From assembly GCA_903908265.1 (NCBI GenBank), contig CAIVRI010000028.1, forward strand, positions 18,737 through 82,736: 64,000 nt of DNA, given 5' to 3'. The notes under the pieces are model-generated. The model searched no databases, was not told the origin of the DNA, and saw only the letters and a list, made by a program, of their open reading frames with translations. The position numbers and the translations under genes are program-made. Shown here one piece after another: positions 53,973 through 64,000 of the stretch. Each line of letters begins with the position of its first letter. Within the stretch, counting starts at the first letter, position 1. Origin of the DNA: an uncultured Pseudomonadota bacterium (GTDB taxonomy: Bacteria > Pseudomonadota > Gammaproteobacteria > Steroidobacterales > Steroidobacteraceae).

Positions 53973-56348
53973 TCAGTCTCGGAAGGTGGCCTGCAAATCC
54001 CTTTCGAGACGGGCGCGAATGCCGTGCATCACGGTATCCACGTCTGCGTCAGTAAGGGTCTTGTTTTTGTCCTGTAAAATCAACCCCAAAGCGACACTTT
54101 TTCGTCCATTTTCGATGCCTTTCCCGCGATAGACGTCAAAAATGCGGATTTCACGTAGCAAGTGTGCGAGGCCAACGATAACAGATTCACGCAACTGGTT
54201 GAAAGTGAGCGCTTCGTCCACCATCACTGCGAGGTCCCGGCGCACGGCTGGAAAGCGCGATAATTCGCTCGCTTTGGGGACGGCCGCCGTTGCCAATGCC
54301 GCCAGCTCAATCTCAAACAAGTACGGGGCGCTCGGCAAATCCAGCGCGCGCGTCAGTTCCGGATGCAGTGCACCCAGCGACCCGACCCACTGCTCGCCGC
54401 GCAGCAGGTGCGCCGACTGTCCTGGATGCAAGCCACTGACCACACCGGCCGCAAACCGCCAGTCCGCAGCGCCATTCAGCGCGAGCAACGCCTCCACGTC
54501 GGCTTTCACATCGTAAAAGTCGAGCAGCCGCTTCGGGCTGCCCCACTGCTCCGGCTGTGCGGCCCCATAAGCGATGCCAGCGATACAGTTAATTTCTTTT
54601 AATTCATTATCTTGCAAGACAAACTTCGCGCCTTGCTCGAAGAGATAAACACGGTCCTGCTGACGCCGCAAATTCTCTGACAAAGACTTCAGCAGTCCCG
54701 TCCAAAGCGAGACCCGCATTTCCCCTAAGTCCGAGGCGATGGGATTGGCCAGCGCCAGCGCCGCCTGCTCGGGATGTAAGCGTCGCTGCGCCACGGGATC
54801 GACGAAGGTGTAGTTGATCGCCTCGTAGTAGCCGCGATCGACCAGTCCCAACGCGAAGCGCTGGGCCGGGATCCGGGTTTCGGTCACTGTCGCCGGTCGT
54901 TGCGGCACTGGCAGGTCGATCTCCGGGATCTGGTTGTAGCCGTAGACGCGCGCCACTTCTTCGATCAGATCCGCTTCCTGCACCAGATCAAAGCGCCAAC
55001 TCGGTGGGGTCACGCGATGGCCGTCGTGCGTCGCCTCGACCGCCATGCCCAAGGCGCGCAGGATCGCGTCGACCCGTGCGGCCGGAATCGGAATGCCAAT
55101 CAGTCGCTCGATCTGGCGGGCGCGCAATGGAATGGGTTGCCGTAGCGGCAGCGCACTGGGCGCCTCCTGCACGTCCACGGGCCCGGGAACGCCGCCGGCC
55201 ATGCCTAGCAGCAATGCGGTCGCCCGCTCCAAGGCCCGGACCGTACCGGCTGGATCCACGCCACGTTCAAAGCGCTGCGAGGCGTCGGTCAGAATGCCAA
55301 AGCGACGACCGCGACCGGCCACCGCAGTCGGGTTAAACCAAGCCGCTTCCAGAAAAACATCCGTGGTGTCGTCCGCAATGCCACTCTTTTTCCCGCCCAT
55401 GATGCCTGCCAAGCCCACCGGGGCCACCGCGTCGGCAATCACCAGCATGTCGGTAGCCAACGGGATCGTACTGCCTTCAAGCAATTCCAGTGCCTCGCCC
55501 GGCCGCGCCCAACGCACCTCGAGTCCACCTTCCAGGCAGCGCAGATCATAAGCATGCATGGGCTGGCCCAACTCGAGCATCACGTAGTTGGTGACATCCA
55601 CTAAGGGCCCCAAACTGCGTAGCCCGGCACGGCGCAGGCGCTCCTGCATCCACAACGGCGTCGGCGCCTTGGAATCCACGCCGCGAATGACCCGGCCGGC
55701 AAAGCGAGCGCAGCCTGCGGTCGCCAGCAGCTGCACGGGCAAGCGCGCCTCTGAGAGCGCGGCCACCGCACCGATCGGCGGCATACATAGCGTCGAGTCG
55801 GTGAGCACCGCCGCCTCGCGCGCCACGCCGAGGACCGACAAGGCATCGCCGCGGTTCGGCGTAAAATTGATCTCCAACACGGTGTCGTCCAGCCGCAGGG
55901 CTTGACGCAAATCAGCACCGATGACGAACGCATCGGGTAACTCGAGCAAACCGGCATGCCCTTCACCGAGCCCCAGTTCCCGCGCCGAACAGAGCATGCC
56001 GTACGAATCGACACCGCGCAGTCGCGCCTGACCAATGGACACCGCGTTGGGCAATTGCGCCCCCACGCGTGCGAACGGTACGCGGATACCGGCGCGCGCG
56101 TTGGCGGCGCCACACACAACCTGCAGCGCCGCGCCGTCGCCGGCGTCCACCATGCAGACGCGTAATTTGTCGGCCTGCGGATGCTGCTCGGCACTCAGAA
56201 TGTGCCCCACCACGACGCCGGTAAAATCCGGAGCGGCGGCGCTGCGTCCCTCGACCTCGAAACCGGCCATCGTCAGCCCATGCGCAAACGCCGCGACGTC
56301 CGCCGGTAGACGAACCCATTCCGAGAGCCATGCGAGACTCAGCTTCAT
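53973..56348 (-). CDS. pheT: Phenylalanyl-tRNA synthetase, beta subunit
   Basis: PheT forms the alpha2-beta2 enzyme with PheS and contributes tRNA binding and editing. The 791-residue protein has the EMAP-like tRNA-binding domain (about 39-150, VVVGHILSAEQHPQADKLRV), B3/B4 editing domain, B5 domain (PIPLRARQIERLIGIPIP), a catalytic-like domain, and the C-terminal anticodon-binding domain (SRFPAVRRDLAVMVDEALTF). Length is normal. It follows pheS by 18 bases. Confidence 0.97.
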   Translation of the reverse strand: MKLSLAWLSEWVRLPADVAAFAHGLTMAGFEVEGRSAAAPDFTGVVVGHILSAEQHPQADKLRVCMVDAGDGAALQVVCGAANARAGIRVPFARVGAQLPNAVSIGQARLRGVDSYGMLCSARELGLGEGHAGLLELPDAFVIGADLRQALRLDDTVLEINFTPNRGDALSVLGVAREAAVLTDSTLCMPPIGAVAALSEARLPVQLLATAGCARFAGRVIRGVDSKAPTPLWMQERLRRAGLRSLGPLVDVTNYVMLELGQPMHAYDLRCLEGGLEVRWARPGEALELLEGSTIPLATDMLVIADAVAPVGLAGIMGGKKSGIADDTTDVFLEAAWFNPTAVAGRGRRFGILTDASQRFERGVDPAGTVRALERATALLLGMAGGVPGPVDVQEAPSALPLRQPIPLRARQIERLIGIPIPAARVDAILRALGMAVEATHDGHRVTPPSWRFDLVQEADLIEEVARVYGYNQIPEIDLPVPQRPATVTETRIPAQRFALGLVDRGYYEAINYTFVDPVAQRRLHPEQAALALANPIASDLGEMRVSLWTGLLKSLSENLRRQQDRVYLFEQGAKFVLQDNELKEINCIAGIAYGAAQPEQWGSPKRLLDFYDVKADVEALLALNGAADWRFAAGVVSGLHPGQSAHLLRGEQWVGSLGALHPELTRALDLPSAPYLFEIELAALATAAVPKASELSRFPAVRRDLAVMVDEALTFNQLRESVIVGLAHLLREIRIFDVYRGKGIENGRKSVALGLILQDKNKTLTDADVDTVMHGIRARLERDLQATFRD

Positions 56349-56366
56349 TGCGTCCCCCCCACCGTG

Positions 56367-57756
<1,390 letters not shown>

Positions 57757-57776
57757 TGCTTATCTCCTGACGTCGT

Positions 57777-57971
57777 TTAATGGTTCGGAAGCAGTTGGGT
57801 GACGCGTCCGAGATCGGACTCGTGCACCATTTTCCCGGAACGCAGATGGCGCTTACGCTTCGAGGGCTTCTTCGTCAGGATGTGGCGCTTATGGCTCTGG
57901 CCGCGCTTGAAACCGTTCGCAGTCTTGCGAAAACGCTTCGACGCAGCCTTGTTGGTCTTCAACTTAGGCAT
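57777..57971 (-). CDS. rpmI: 50S ribosomal protein L35
   Basis: L35 is a 64-residue basic protein of the large subunit, starting [20 protein letters not shown] and ending in a lysine/arginine-rich segment ([17 protein letters not shown]). The ATG at 57971 is the family start; an in-frame start five codons upstream is not. The infC-rpmI gap of 156 bases holds a strong hairpin. Confidence 0.97.
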   Translation of the reverse strand: MPKLKTNKAASKRFRKTANGFKRGQSHKRHILTKKPSKRKRHLRSGKMVHESDLGRVTQLLPNH

Positions 57972-58091
57972 CTTACTCTCCCACACCGGTCGGGCTCACC
58001 GCCGGCACTACTCGTTACCCTGTCACAACCCATCGGGGCGCTCGGGGCGTTCCGTCGCGAAGGATTACCCCTGCGCTCCGGTCACTTGTGT

Positions 58092-58111
58092 CGCAGGTGT
58101 CAGCACCTGCG
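58092..58111 (-). promoter_or_regulatory. Perfect hairpin in the infC-rpmI spacer
   Basis: CGCAGGTG and its exact complement CACCTGCG enclose a 4-base loop 17 bases after the infC stop. There is no T tract. In E. coli this spacer and the end of infC fold into the L20-binding translational operator; this stem may be part of an equivalent element or an RNA-processing site. The L20 link is inference. Confidence 0.45.
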
Positions 58112-58127
58112 TCTACAACCTTCAATC

Positions 58128-58646
58128 TTACCGCTTTTTGGGTCCGAACATCATCACCATCTGGCGCCCCTCCATCAGGGGGTTCTGCTCAATGGACGCA
58201 TGCGTCGCCAAGTCCAGGACCAAGCGATCCAGCAAACGGCGGCCCACCTCCTGGTGCGCCAGCTCGCGTCCGCGGTAGCGCAGCGTGACCTTGGCCTTAT
58301 CGCCCTCGGAGAGAAAGCGGATGATGTTACGCAGTTTGATCTGGTAATCATTTTCATCCGTTCCTGGCCGGAACTTGATTTCCTTAATCTGTATCTGCTT
58401 CTGCTTGCGCTTCGCGGCATGTGCCTTCTTGTTCTGTTCAAACAAGAACTTGCCGAAATCCATCACCCGGCAAACCGGGGGGTCGACCATCGGCGAAATC
58501 TCGACGAGGTCCAGGGACTGTGAGGCGGCGTACTGCAGAGCTTCCGCCCGCCCTAGCACACCCACCTGCGACCCATCATCGGCAATCACCCTCAGCAACG
58601 GCGCCAGAATTTCGTCGTTGCGCCGTATGCGCTTCGTAGTAGAGAT
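58128..58646 (-). CDS. infC: Translation initiation factor IF-3, AUC start
   Basis: IF-3 keeps ribosomal subunits apart and rejects non-canonical start codons. The protein is 172 residues from an ATC codon at 58646; the N-terminal domain then reads STTKRIRRNDEILAPLLRVI, which aligns with the family, while the first ordinary start candidate (TTG at 58598) would remove it. GGAGG, inside the last codons of thrS, lies eight bases before the ATC, and the thrS stop is three bases away. AUU/AUC starts in infC are the known basis of autoregulation by IF-3. The C-terminal domain has KFRPGTDENDYQIKLRN and ends QMVMMFGPKKR. Confidence 0.94.
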   Translation of the reverse strand: MSTTKRIRRNDEILAPLLRVIADDGSQVGVLGRAEALQYAASQSLDLVEISPMVDPPVCRVMDFGKFLFEQNKKAHAAKRKQKQIQIKEIKFRPGTDENDYQIKLRNIIRFLSEGDKAKVTLRYRGRELAHQEVGRRLLDRLVLDLATHASIEQNPLMEGRQMVMMFGPKKR

Positions 58647-58649
58647 AAG

Positions 58650-60575
58650 TCAATCCTCCAAAGAATGACGGCCGCGGCTCGCGATCTCGGACTGGATCAG
58701 TTCGGTCACCTGCTCGAGGGACATTGAACCCAAATCCTTGCCCGACCGCGTGCGCACGGCCAACGTGCGGGACTCGGCCTCCCGGTCCCCCGCCACCAAG
58801 AGATACGGAACCCGTCTCAAGGTGTGCTCGCGGATCTTAAAGCCGATCTTTTCGTTGCGCAAGTCACTCTCGACGCGAAGCCCCTGATTTTTCAAGAAAT
58901 CGGTGCATTCGGCCAAGTAAGCCCCCTGCCGATCCGTGATGTTCAGTAGCACCGCTTGGGTGGGCGCCAACCAAGTCGGGAACTTACCGGCGTGGTGTTC
59001 GATCAGGATGGCCAAGAAGCGCTCGAAGGAGCCCAAAATGGCGCGGTGCAGCATAACCGGCCGCTGCCGGGTGTTGTCCTCGGCCACATACTCCGCATCC
59101 AGCCGCTCCGGCAGCACAAAATCAACCTGCAGGGTGCCACACTGCCAGTCCCGCCCGATGGCGTCGCGCAGGACGAACTCCAGTTTTGGACCGTAGAAGG
59201 CGCCCTCGCCCGGGTTCAGCGTATACGCAAGGCCGGCGGCCTCGACGGCGGCCTTGAGGGCGCCCTCGGCCTTGTCCCAGGTGGCGTCGGAGCCGGCCCG
59301 CTTGGCCGGCCGGTCCGAGAACTTGACCGCCACGTCGGTGAAGCCAAAGTCTGCATAGACCGACTGCAACAAACTGCAAAAAGCCACCGTCTCGGCGTTG
59401 ATCTGGTCTTCCGTGCAGAAAATATGTGCGTCGTCCTGCGTGAACGCGCGCACCCGCATCAGGCCATGCAACGCGCCGGAGGGTTCATTGCGATGGCAGG
59501 CACCGAACTCAGCGATGCGCAGCGGCAAATCCCGGTAGCTCTTCATGCCCTGCTTGTAGATCAGCACATGACCGGGGCAGTTCATCGGCTTGACCGCGAG
59601 CATGCGATGCTCGGACTCGGCGATGAACATGTTGTCGCGGTAATTGTCCCAATGCCCGGTCTTCTCCCACAGCGAGCGATCCAACAGCTGCGGGCTCTTG
59701 ACCTCGACATAGCCGGCCTGATCTAGGCGCGTTCGCATATAGCTTTCCACATCCCGCCATAGGGTCCAGCCAGGCGGGTGCCAGAACACACTACCGACCG
59801 CCTCTTCCTGCTGATGGAATAAGCCCAACTCCCGGCCGATACGACGGTGGTCGCGCTTCTCGGCCTCCTCGAGCCGGGTCAAATGTTCTTTGAGCTCCTG
59901 CTCATTACGCCAAGCCGTGCCATAGATGCGCTGCAGCATCTCGTTGTCGGAATTGCCGCGCCAGTACGCCCCGGCAACCTTCATCAGCTTGAACGCCTTT
60001 AATTTGCCGGTCGAGGGCACGTGCGGGCCACGACACAGGTCAAACCAGTCGCCCTGCCCGTACAGGCTGATGTCCTGCTCGGCCGGGATACTCTCGATAA
60101 TCTCGGCCTTGTAATGCTCCCCGAGACCCTTGAACAACGTCACCGCCGCATCCCGCGACAAGACGCGCCGCAGCACCGGCTGATCGGCCTTAGCCAATTC
60201 CTTCATTTTCGCCTCGAATTTCTCGAGGTCTTCCGGCGTAAACGGCCGCTCGAAGGCAAAATCGTAGAAGAAGCCATTCTCGATTACCGGGCCGATCGTC
60301 ACTTGCGCGCTCGGGTAGATCGCTTGCACCGCCTGCGCGAGCAAGTGCGCAGTCGAATGCCGGATCACCTCGAGCGCGACCGGATCTTTGTCAGTCACGA
60401 TCGAGAGTGCCGCGTCTTGTTCGATCCGGTAGGAGGTATCGACGAGGATCCCATCCACCCGGCCCGCCAAGGCGGCCTTGGCGAGCCCGGCACCGATGCT
60501 GGCGGCGACCGCCGCGACAGTGACAGCGGCGTCAAACGAACGCTGACTGCCGTCCGGTAAGGTGATCACAGGCAT
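58650..60575 (-). CDS. thrS: Threonyl-tRNA synthetase
   Basis: ThrS charges tRNA-Thr and edits mischarged serine. The 641-residue protein contains the TGS domain (about 1-62), the editing domain (about 63-225, with [15 protein letters not shown] and its histidines), the class II core with zinc ligands in [14 protein letters not shown], and the anticodon-binding domain (about 540-641). Start [14 protein letters not shown] is usual. It is first in the thrS-infC-rpmI-rplT-pheST-ihfA order. Confidence 0.97.
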   Translation of the reverse strand: MPVITLPDGSQRSFDAAVTVAAVAASIGAGLAKAALAGRVDGILVDTSYRIEQDAALSIVTDKDPVALEVIRHSTAHLLAQAVQAIYPSAQVTIGPVIENGFFYDFAFERPFTPEDLEKFEAKMKELAKADQPVLRRVLSRDAAVTLFKGLGEHYKAEIIESIPAEQDISLYGQGDWFDLCRGPHVPSTGKLKAFKLMKVAGAYWRGNSDNEMLQRIYGTAWRNEQELKEHLTRLEEAEKRDHRRIGRELGLFHQQEEAVGSVFWHPPGWTLWRDVESYMRTRLDQAGYVEVKSPQLLDRSLWEKTGHWDNYRDNMFIAESEHRMLAVKPMNCPGHVLIYKQGMKSYRDLPLRIAEFGACHRNEPSGALHGLMRVRAFTQDDAHIFCTEDQINAETVAFCSLLQSVYADFGFTDVAVKFSDRPAKRAGSDATWDKAEGALKAAVEAAGLAYTLNPGEGAFYGPKLEFVLRDAIGRDWQCGTLQVDFVLPERLDAEYVAEDNTRQRPVMLHRAILGSFERFLAILIEHHAGKFPTWLAPTQAVLLNITDRQGAYLAECTDFLKNQGLRVESDLRNEKIGFKIREHTLRRVPYLLVAGDREAESRTLAVRTRSGKDLGSMSLEQVTELIQSEIASRGRHSLED

Positions 60576-60646
60576 GAAAATCGGCCTCGGCGAAAAAAAT
60601 CACCGCAGTTTAACAAATTTCGGCATCGACCCGGCCGCGACCGGCG

Positions 60647-62383
60647 TCACGGTCTGGCAGGCGTTGTGCCGACCCCCGCTGCAGCCGGGTCCGAGACGGC
60701 GGGAATGTAATAGAGATCGATCGTCTGACCAATCCGCTCGCGCACCGGATAGGCGTCCAACCACGCCAGATGCCGCGGCGCATAAGCGCGCGCCAGCGCC
60801 GACACGGCAACCCAGCCGGTCGTCGGCTCATCGGGTGCAAGCAAGCGATACGGCGGCAAACCCTCCCGCGCCAGATCGGCAGTCCCCAAATAAGCCAGGG
60901 ACACCGCAGGGACGTGCAAGACCGCCAGACGATGACGCAGGTGTTTGAAGTCCTGACCCCAGTCGAGATCCGAATCCACCAAGATCTTCGCCGGCACTGG
61001 CGCGAAGGGGTTGAAGTACGCCAGATAGTCCGGCCAGGTGGTCGTCAGACTATAGGCCTGGGCGACAACCGCGACCGCCACCAAAAGCCACGCCCCCCAG
61101 CCGGCAGCGCCGGCGTATTGCCCCCGACGCCATAGCGCCTGCAGCGCCACCGCCGCACCCACGGCCAACAAGGGATAGAGGACCAACACGTGTCGAACCC
61201 CGATATTGATATGGCTATAGTCCGATGCAAACCACAAAATACCGAGGCCCATCAGCGGCAGCGTCAAAGCCGCCACCTGCGCGTCGCGCACCGCACGGCG
61301 CAGCAGCACAGCAAAGCCTGCCACTGCGCCAAACAACAACGGCCATTGGGTTTTCACGCCCAGCGCCAGCAAATAAAACTTGGGCCAACCCCCGGTGTGC
61401 AACGCGCCGAGCACATACGACAAATGGCCGTTGTCGTTGTGCACCGTGATGGCCTGCAGCGCGCCCAGATACCACTGCAGCGCCAACGGCACTGGCAGGT
61501 ACTCAAACAGATCGTAGGCAGGCTCTTTAAATACGCCCGTCTTGTACCCAAACAGATAACCGATCGCCTGATTGAAATGGTGTAAATGGTCCGTCAGATA
61601 GATCCAGCGCCCGCCATAAGCCAGATCCAAGACCAACCCCACCAGCAGCAGCGCCCCGAACCCACCGAGCCACCACCTGCGAGCACGGATCGCAGGGCCC
61701 AACGGCGCGGCGTGCCGCCGCTCTAGCCAGTGCAGGCCGAGCACCACGACGCCGGCGATGCCGCCGTACGGGATCGCCGACATTTTCACGCCCAGTGCCA
61801 AACCGGCCGCTAAGCCGAGAAACACCGCGTCCCGATACCGACCGCGGCGCAACCACTGACGAAAGGCATAGACCGCCAACAAGCAACTGGCGGCCGCCGC
61901 CACGTCAATGGTGGCAAGGCCCGCATGCCCCAATACGGTCGGCGTGGTGGCCACGAGCGCAGCCGCCACCAAGGCCCCCGGCCGATCCATCAGCGTGCGA
62001 CCCCACAGATAGGTCACGAGTATCAACAAGGCGAGAAAGGGCAGCGTCCCCGCACGCGCCAAAGACAAGTACAGGTCGTAGTGACCTGCGCCATAGAGAA
62101 TGGCGATGCCCTCCGCCTTGCCATCGGGCGGCGGCAAGCCCTGCGCGCGCGCGCCGGCCCAATAAGGGCCAATCGCAAGTAAGACGCGCGCGATCGGCGG
62201 GTGCTGGATGTCGTAGTCGTAGTGACCGGTATCGACCAGTTGCAAACCCGCGGCGAGATGCTCAGGCTCATCCCAGGTATGGCCAAAGCTGGACCAGGTG
62301 GAAGCCACTAAGGCGCACGCGCCGATCATGAGACCGGCGAGCACGAGCACTACAGCAGAACGGTGGCGCCAAAATCCGAGCAT
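60647..62383 (-). CDS. GT39-type membrane glycosyltransferase
   Basis: This 578-residue polytopic membrane protein has about ten or more hydrophobic segments and resembles the dolichyl/undecaprenyl-phosphate-sugar mannosyltransferase (GT39/PMT, ArnT-like) superfamily. The first periplasmic loop has the acidic motif FGHTWDEPEHLAAGL, matching the catalytic DE pair of GT-C enzymes, and further on HPPIARVLLA. The C-terminal periplasmic segment (VDSDLDWGQDFKHL, then GLPPYRLLAP) is common in a bacterial subgroup of unknown acceptor. It is alone between thrS and the divergent UPF0016 gene. Confidence 0.78.
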   Translation of the reverse strand: MLGFWRHRSAVVLVLAGLMIGACALVASTWSSFGHTWDEPEHLAAGLQLVDTGHYDYDIQHPPIARVLLAIGPYWAGARAQGLPPPDGKAEGIAILYGAGHYDLYLSLARAGTLPFLALLILVTYLWGRTLMDRPGALVAAALVATTPTVLGHAGLATIDVAAAASCLLAVYAFRQWLRRGRYRDAVFLGLAAGLALGVKMSAIPYGGIAGVVVLGLHWLERRHAAPLGPAIRARRWWLGGFGALLLVGLVLDLAYGGRWIYLTDHLHHFNQAIGYLFGYKTGVFKEPAYDLFEYLPVPLALQWYLGALQAITVHNDNGHLSYVLGALHTGGWPKFYLLALGVKTQWPLLFGAVAGFAVLLRRAVRDAQVAALTLPLMGLGILWFASDYSHINIGVRHVLVLYPLLAVGAAVALQALWRRGQYAGAAGWGAWLLVAVAVVAQAYSLTTTWPDYLAYFNPFAPVPAKILVDSDLDWGQDFKHLRHRLAVLHVPAVSLAYLGTADLAREGLPPYRLLAPDEPTTGWVAVSALARAYAPRHLAWLDAYPVRERIGQTIDLYYIPAVSDPAAAGVGTTPARP

Positions 62384-62459
62384 GCACTTTCCCGCGACTT
62401 GGCAGCATCATAACGAGGCAAACAGGAAGCCGCGCTTAAGTTTCCTTTATGCTTGCTCT

Positions 62460-63035
62460 ATGGAAGCGTTTCTCGTCTCTGCCAGCATCGTCGCCCTCGC
62501 CGAAATCGGTGATAAAACCCAACTGTTGGCATTGGTCTTGGCGGCCCGTTATCGCCGTCCCTTGCCGATCATTACCGGCATCTTCATCGCCACGCTGGTC
62601 AATCACGCGCTCGCGGGCCTCGTCGGACGCGTGGTGGTTCATTTTTTGGGCCCCACGGTGTTGCGCTACGGACTCGCCGCGGCCTTCTTTGGGATGGCGG
62701 CCTGGATTCTTGTGCCCGACACACTGGATGAGAACGAGGCACTACCGACAAACCGCTACGGCATCCTGGGCACCACCGTAGTCGCCTTCTTCTTAGCCGA
62801 AATGGGCGACAAGACGCAGATTGCCACGATCGCCCTCGCCGCTCGTTATGCGTCGGTCATCTGGGTCGTCTGTGGCACCACGGTGGGCATGCTGCTGGCC
62901 AACGTACCGGCAGTACTGATCGGCCATCGACTCGCAGGCCGACTACCCACGCAATGGATACACCGCCTGGCCGCGCTGATCTTTGCGGCCTTGGGGTGCG
63001 TGGTGCTCCTCACGCCGATCGCGGACTTCGGGTAA
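62460..63035 (+). CDS. UPF0016/GDT1-family cation transporter
   Basis: This 191-residue protein of six membrane segments contains two copies of the family signature, VALAEIGDKTQLLALVL and FLAEMGDKTQIATIAL, in inverted-repeat halves typical of the UPF0016 (TMEM165/Gdt1) family. Bacterial members, such as MneA of Vibrio and a Xanthomonas homologue, export manganese. No manganese (yybP-ykoY) riboswitch is visible in the 76 bases upstream. It ends 58 bases before the convergent cupin gene. Confidence 0.9.
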   Translation: MEAFLVSASIVALAEIGDKTQLLALVLAARYRRPLPIITGIFIATLVNHALAGLVGRVVVHFLGPTVLRYGLAAAFFGMAAWILVPDTLDENEALPTNRYGILGTTVVAFFLAEMGDKTQIATIALAARYASVIWVVCGTTVGMLLANVPAVLIGHRLAGRLPTQWIHRLAALIFAALGCVVLLTPIADFG

Positions 63036-63093
63036 CACCTCGGGGCGTGCGCATAACGCCAAGCCCAGAGCGTGCAGCAGGTACGATGGGCCC

Positions 63094-63549
63094 TTACTTG
63101 GTCTTCGGCGTCTCGTAGGTCACGTAGTACTTACGATACCCCTGTGTCGACCAGTGGCCTTTCCAACCCTTCGGGATCGCAATGCCCTCGCCCGCCTTGG
63201 CGGCGACCACGCTACCATCCGCCGAGGTGAGTGTGATCCCGCCCTCCAGGATGTAAAAGAACTCATCCTCCGCGTAGGCGGCTATATCGGTCTCGGAGGG
63301 ACCGGCCTCAAACAAGCCCACCGACAGGCGGTGATCCTTCGATCGCAGCATGACCACATCGGTGGCTGGGCCATCGGGTCCCGCCGTTTCTTTGGTGGCG
63401 TAAGTACCGTGAAACACCGGACCTGCCGCATCCGCTGCGCTGACTTTGACGGGCTTCGTCATCGTCATCGCGCGCGGCTCCGGCCCGCCGGCGAAGGCAA
63501 CCGAGACCACACTGCAGACGAGCAACGCAATTGGGATGCGGAAATTCAT
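63094..63549 (-). CDS. Exported cupin-domain protein
   Basis: This 151-residue protein has a signal peptide (IPIALLVCSVVSVAFAGG) and one small beta-barrel cupin domain, related to the cupin_3/EutQ group, with the core EDEFFYILEGGITLTSADGS and GEGIAIPKGWKGHW. The usual first-motif histidines are replaced (EDEFFYILEGG), so metal binding is uncertain. AGGAG precedes the ATG at 63549. Role unknown. Confidence 0.82.
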   Translation of the reverse strand: MNFRIPIALLVCSVVSVAFAGGPEPRAMTMTKPVKVSAADAAGPVFHGTYATKETAGPDGPATDVVMLRSKDHRLSVGLFEAGPSETDIAAYAEDEFFYILEGGITLTSADGSVVAAKAGEGIAIPKGWKGHWSTQGYRKYYVTYETPKTK

Positions 63550-63787
63550 GGGAAGACTCCTAAAAATGGACCAATGCGCGTGACCGACAACCTGTATCGA
63601 GCCGCACCAACGCATCCTAAACGGGTTCACGAGGCAATCCAAAGACTGCCCCATTGCCAGCCAATTGGATACAGCGCAGGCGGCGCAGGCCCGCAATCGA
63701 GTGGGATAAAAGCGCTCAATTAGCCCGCGTGGGATCCAAAGCGCCACTCTTTGCGTTCGGCTAGTGTGCACGACCCTGCGAGTAAGG

Positions 63788-63816
63788 TTGCGGGTACAGC
63801 ACTAGTCCAGTATTCT
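63788..63816 (+). promoter_or_regulatory. Promoter of tRNA-Val
   Basis: TTGCGG (63788-63793) and TATTCT (63811-63816) are spaced by exactly 17 bases and are followed by a GC-rich discriminator (TCCGCGTCCC), as is usual for tRNA promoters under stringent control. Transcription would start about eight bases before the tRNA. The rest of the 280-base gap upstream shows no gene. Confidence 0.7.
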
Positions 63817-63830
63817 TCCGCGTCCCTTAA

Positions 63831-63905
63831 GGGCGCGTAGCTCAGCGGTAGAGCACTTCCTTGACATGGAAGGGGTCACAGGTTCGATCCCTGTCGCGCC
63901 CACCA
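63831..63905 (+). tRNA. tRNA-Val (anticodon GAC)
   Basis: A complete 75-base cloverleaf with encoded CCA: acceptor GGGCGCG/CGCGCCC, D arm GCTC/GAGC, anticodon stem CTTCC/GGAAG with loop TTGACAT (anticodon GAC), T arm ACAGG-TTCGATC-CCTGT. It reads GUC and GUU valine codons. The remaining 95 bases to the window edge show nothing recognisable. Confidence 0.97.
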
Positions 63906-64000
63906 AACAGCCGATTAGAAACAATACGTTAACGGCAACCCCGTAGCGGTCGAGCGCCGATCGGGACACACTCTCGCCGCTTTGCCCTGGCCGGCTGGCT

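Noticed and set aside
62384..62459. Manganese (yybP-ykoY) riboswitch before the UPF0016 gene
   Set aside because: The 76-base spacer is too short and lacks the conserved loops.

Overview
The window is about 64 kb of high-GC chromosome from a gammaproteobacterium, most likely Xanthomonadales (Lysobacterales) or a close relative. This rests on four features: a fused aspartate kinase/diaminopimelate decarboxylase (lysAC); a TrpR-family regulator at the head of the his operon; the order thrS-infC-rpmI-rplT-pheS-pheT-ihfA-merR-tRNA-Pro; and a tonB-exbB-exbD-exbD cluster followed by TPR proteins. I saw no insertion sequences, prophage or CRISPR array. It is mostly core metabolism.

Layout. 1-2.4 kb: 3' part of a TonB-dependent receptor. 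2.5-5.9 kb (minus): dipeptide/oligopeptide-type ABC transporter without a binding protein. 6.3-8.1 kb: etfBA. 8.1-8.6 kb: peroxiredoxin. 8.9-13.9 kb (minus): TonB energy module (tonB-exbB-exbD-exbD), a terminator, then two paralogous secreted TPR proteins. 14.2-17.4 kb (minus): ilvD and an M17 aminopeptidase. 17.4-23.4 kb: ilvC-leuA-leuC-leuD-leuB behind a leucine-codon leader peptide and attenuator that is too short for routine ORF calling. 23.8-28.7 kb (minus): a DUF2283 protein, an alkaline phosphatase, and metX-metB under a SAM-I riboswitch. 28.8-36.2 kb: a TrpR-like regulator (hisR-like) and hisGDCBHAF(IE), almost every gene overlapping the next. 36.1-41.1 kb (minus): lysAC, asd and an MFS transporter broken by one in-frame amber codon.

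41.1-53 kb is the accessory stretch. It holds small envelope or secreted proteins, a MetA-type outer-membrane protein, a flavin-dependent tryptophan-halogenase-like protein, a secreted M24 peptidase with a NupC-type transporter, a coiled-coil porin, and a zone of gene decay. In that zone a GAF-GGDEF gene runs in frame into the 3' remnant of an M20 amidohydrolase, next to a frameshifted amidohydrolase start; beyond it is a glycerol-dehydrogenase-like gene. 53.1-60.6 kb (minus): tRNA-Pro(GGG), merR-like, ihfA, pheTS, rplT, rpmI, infC (AUC start) and thrS. 60.6-64 kb: a GT39-type membrane glycosyltransferase, a UPF0016 cation transporter, a periplasmic cupin and tRNA-Val(GAC).

How the parts fit. 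Amino-acid biosynthesis dominates: branched-chain (ilvD, ilvC, leuACDB), histidine, the aspartate family (lysAC, asd) and methionine (metXB). Three of these units carry different control devices visible in the DNA: translational attenuation for leucine, a SAM riboswitch that can hide the metX ribosome-binding site, and a protein repressor with a palindromic operator for histidine. All functional statements are homology inferences made by reading the sequence; no database search was run.
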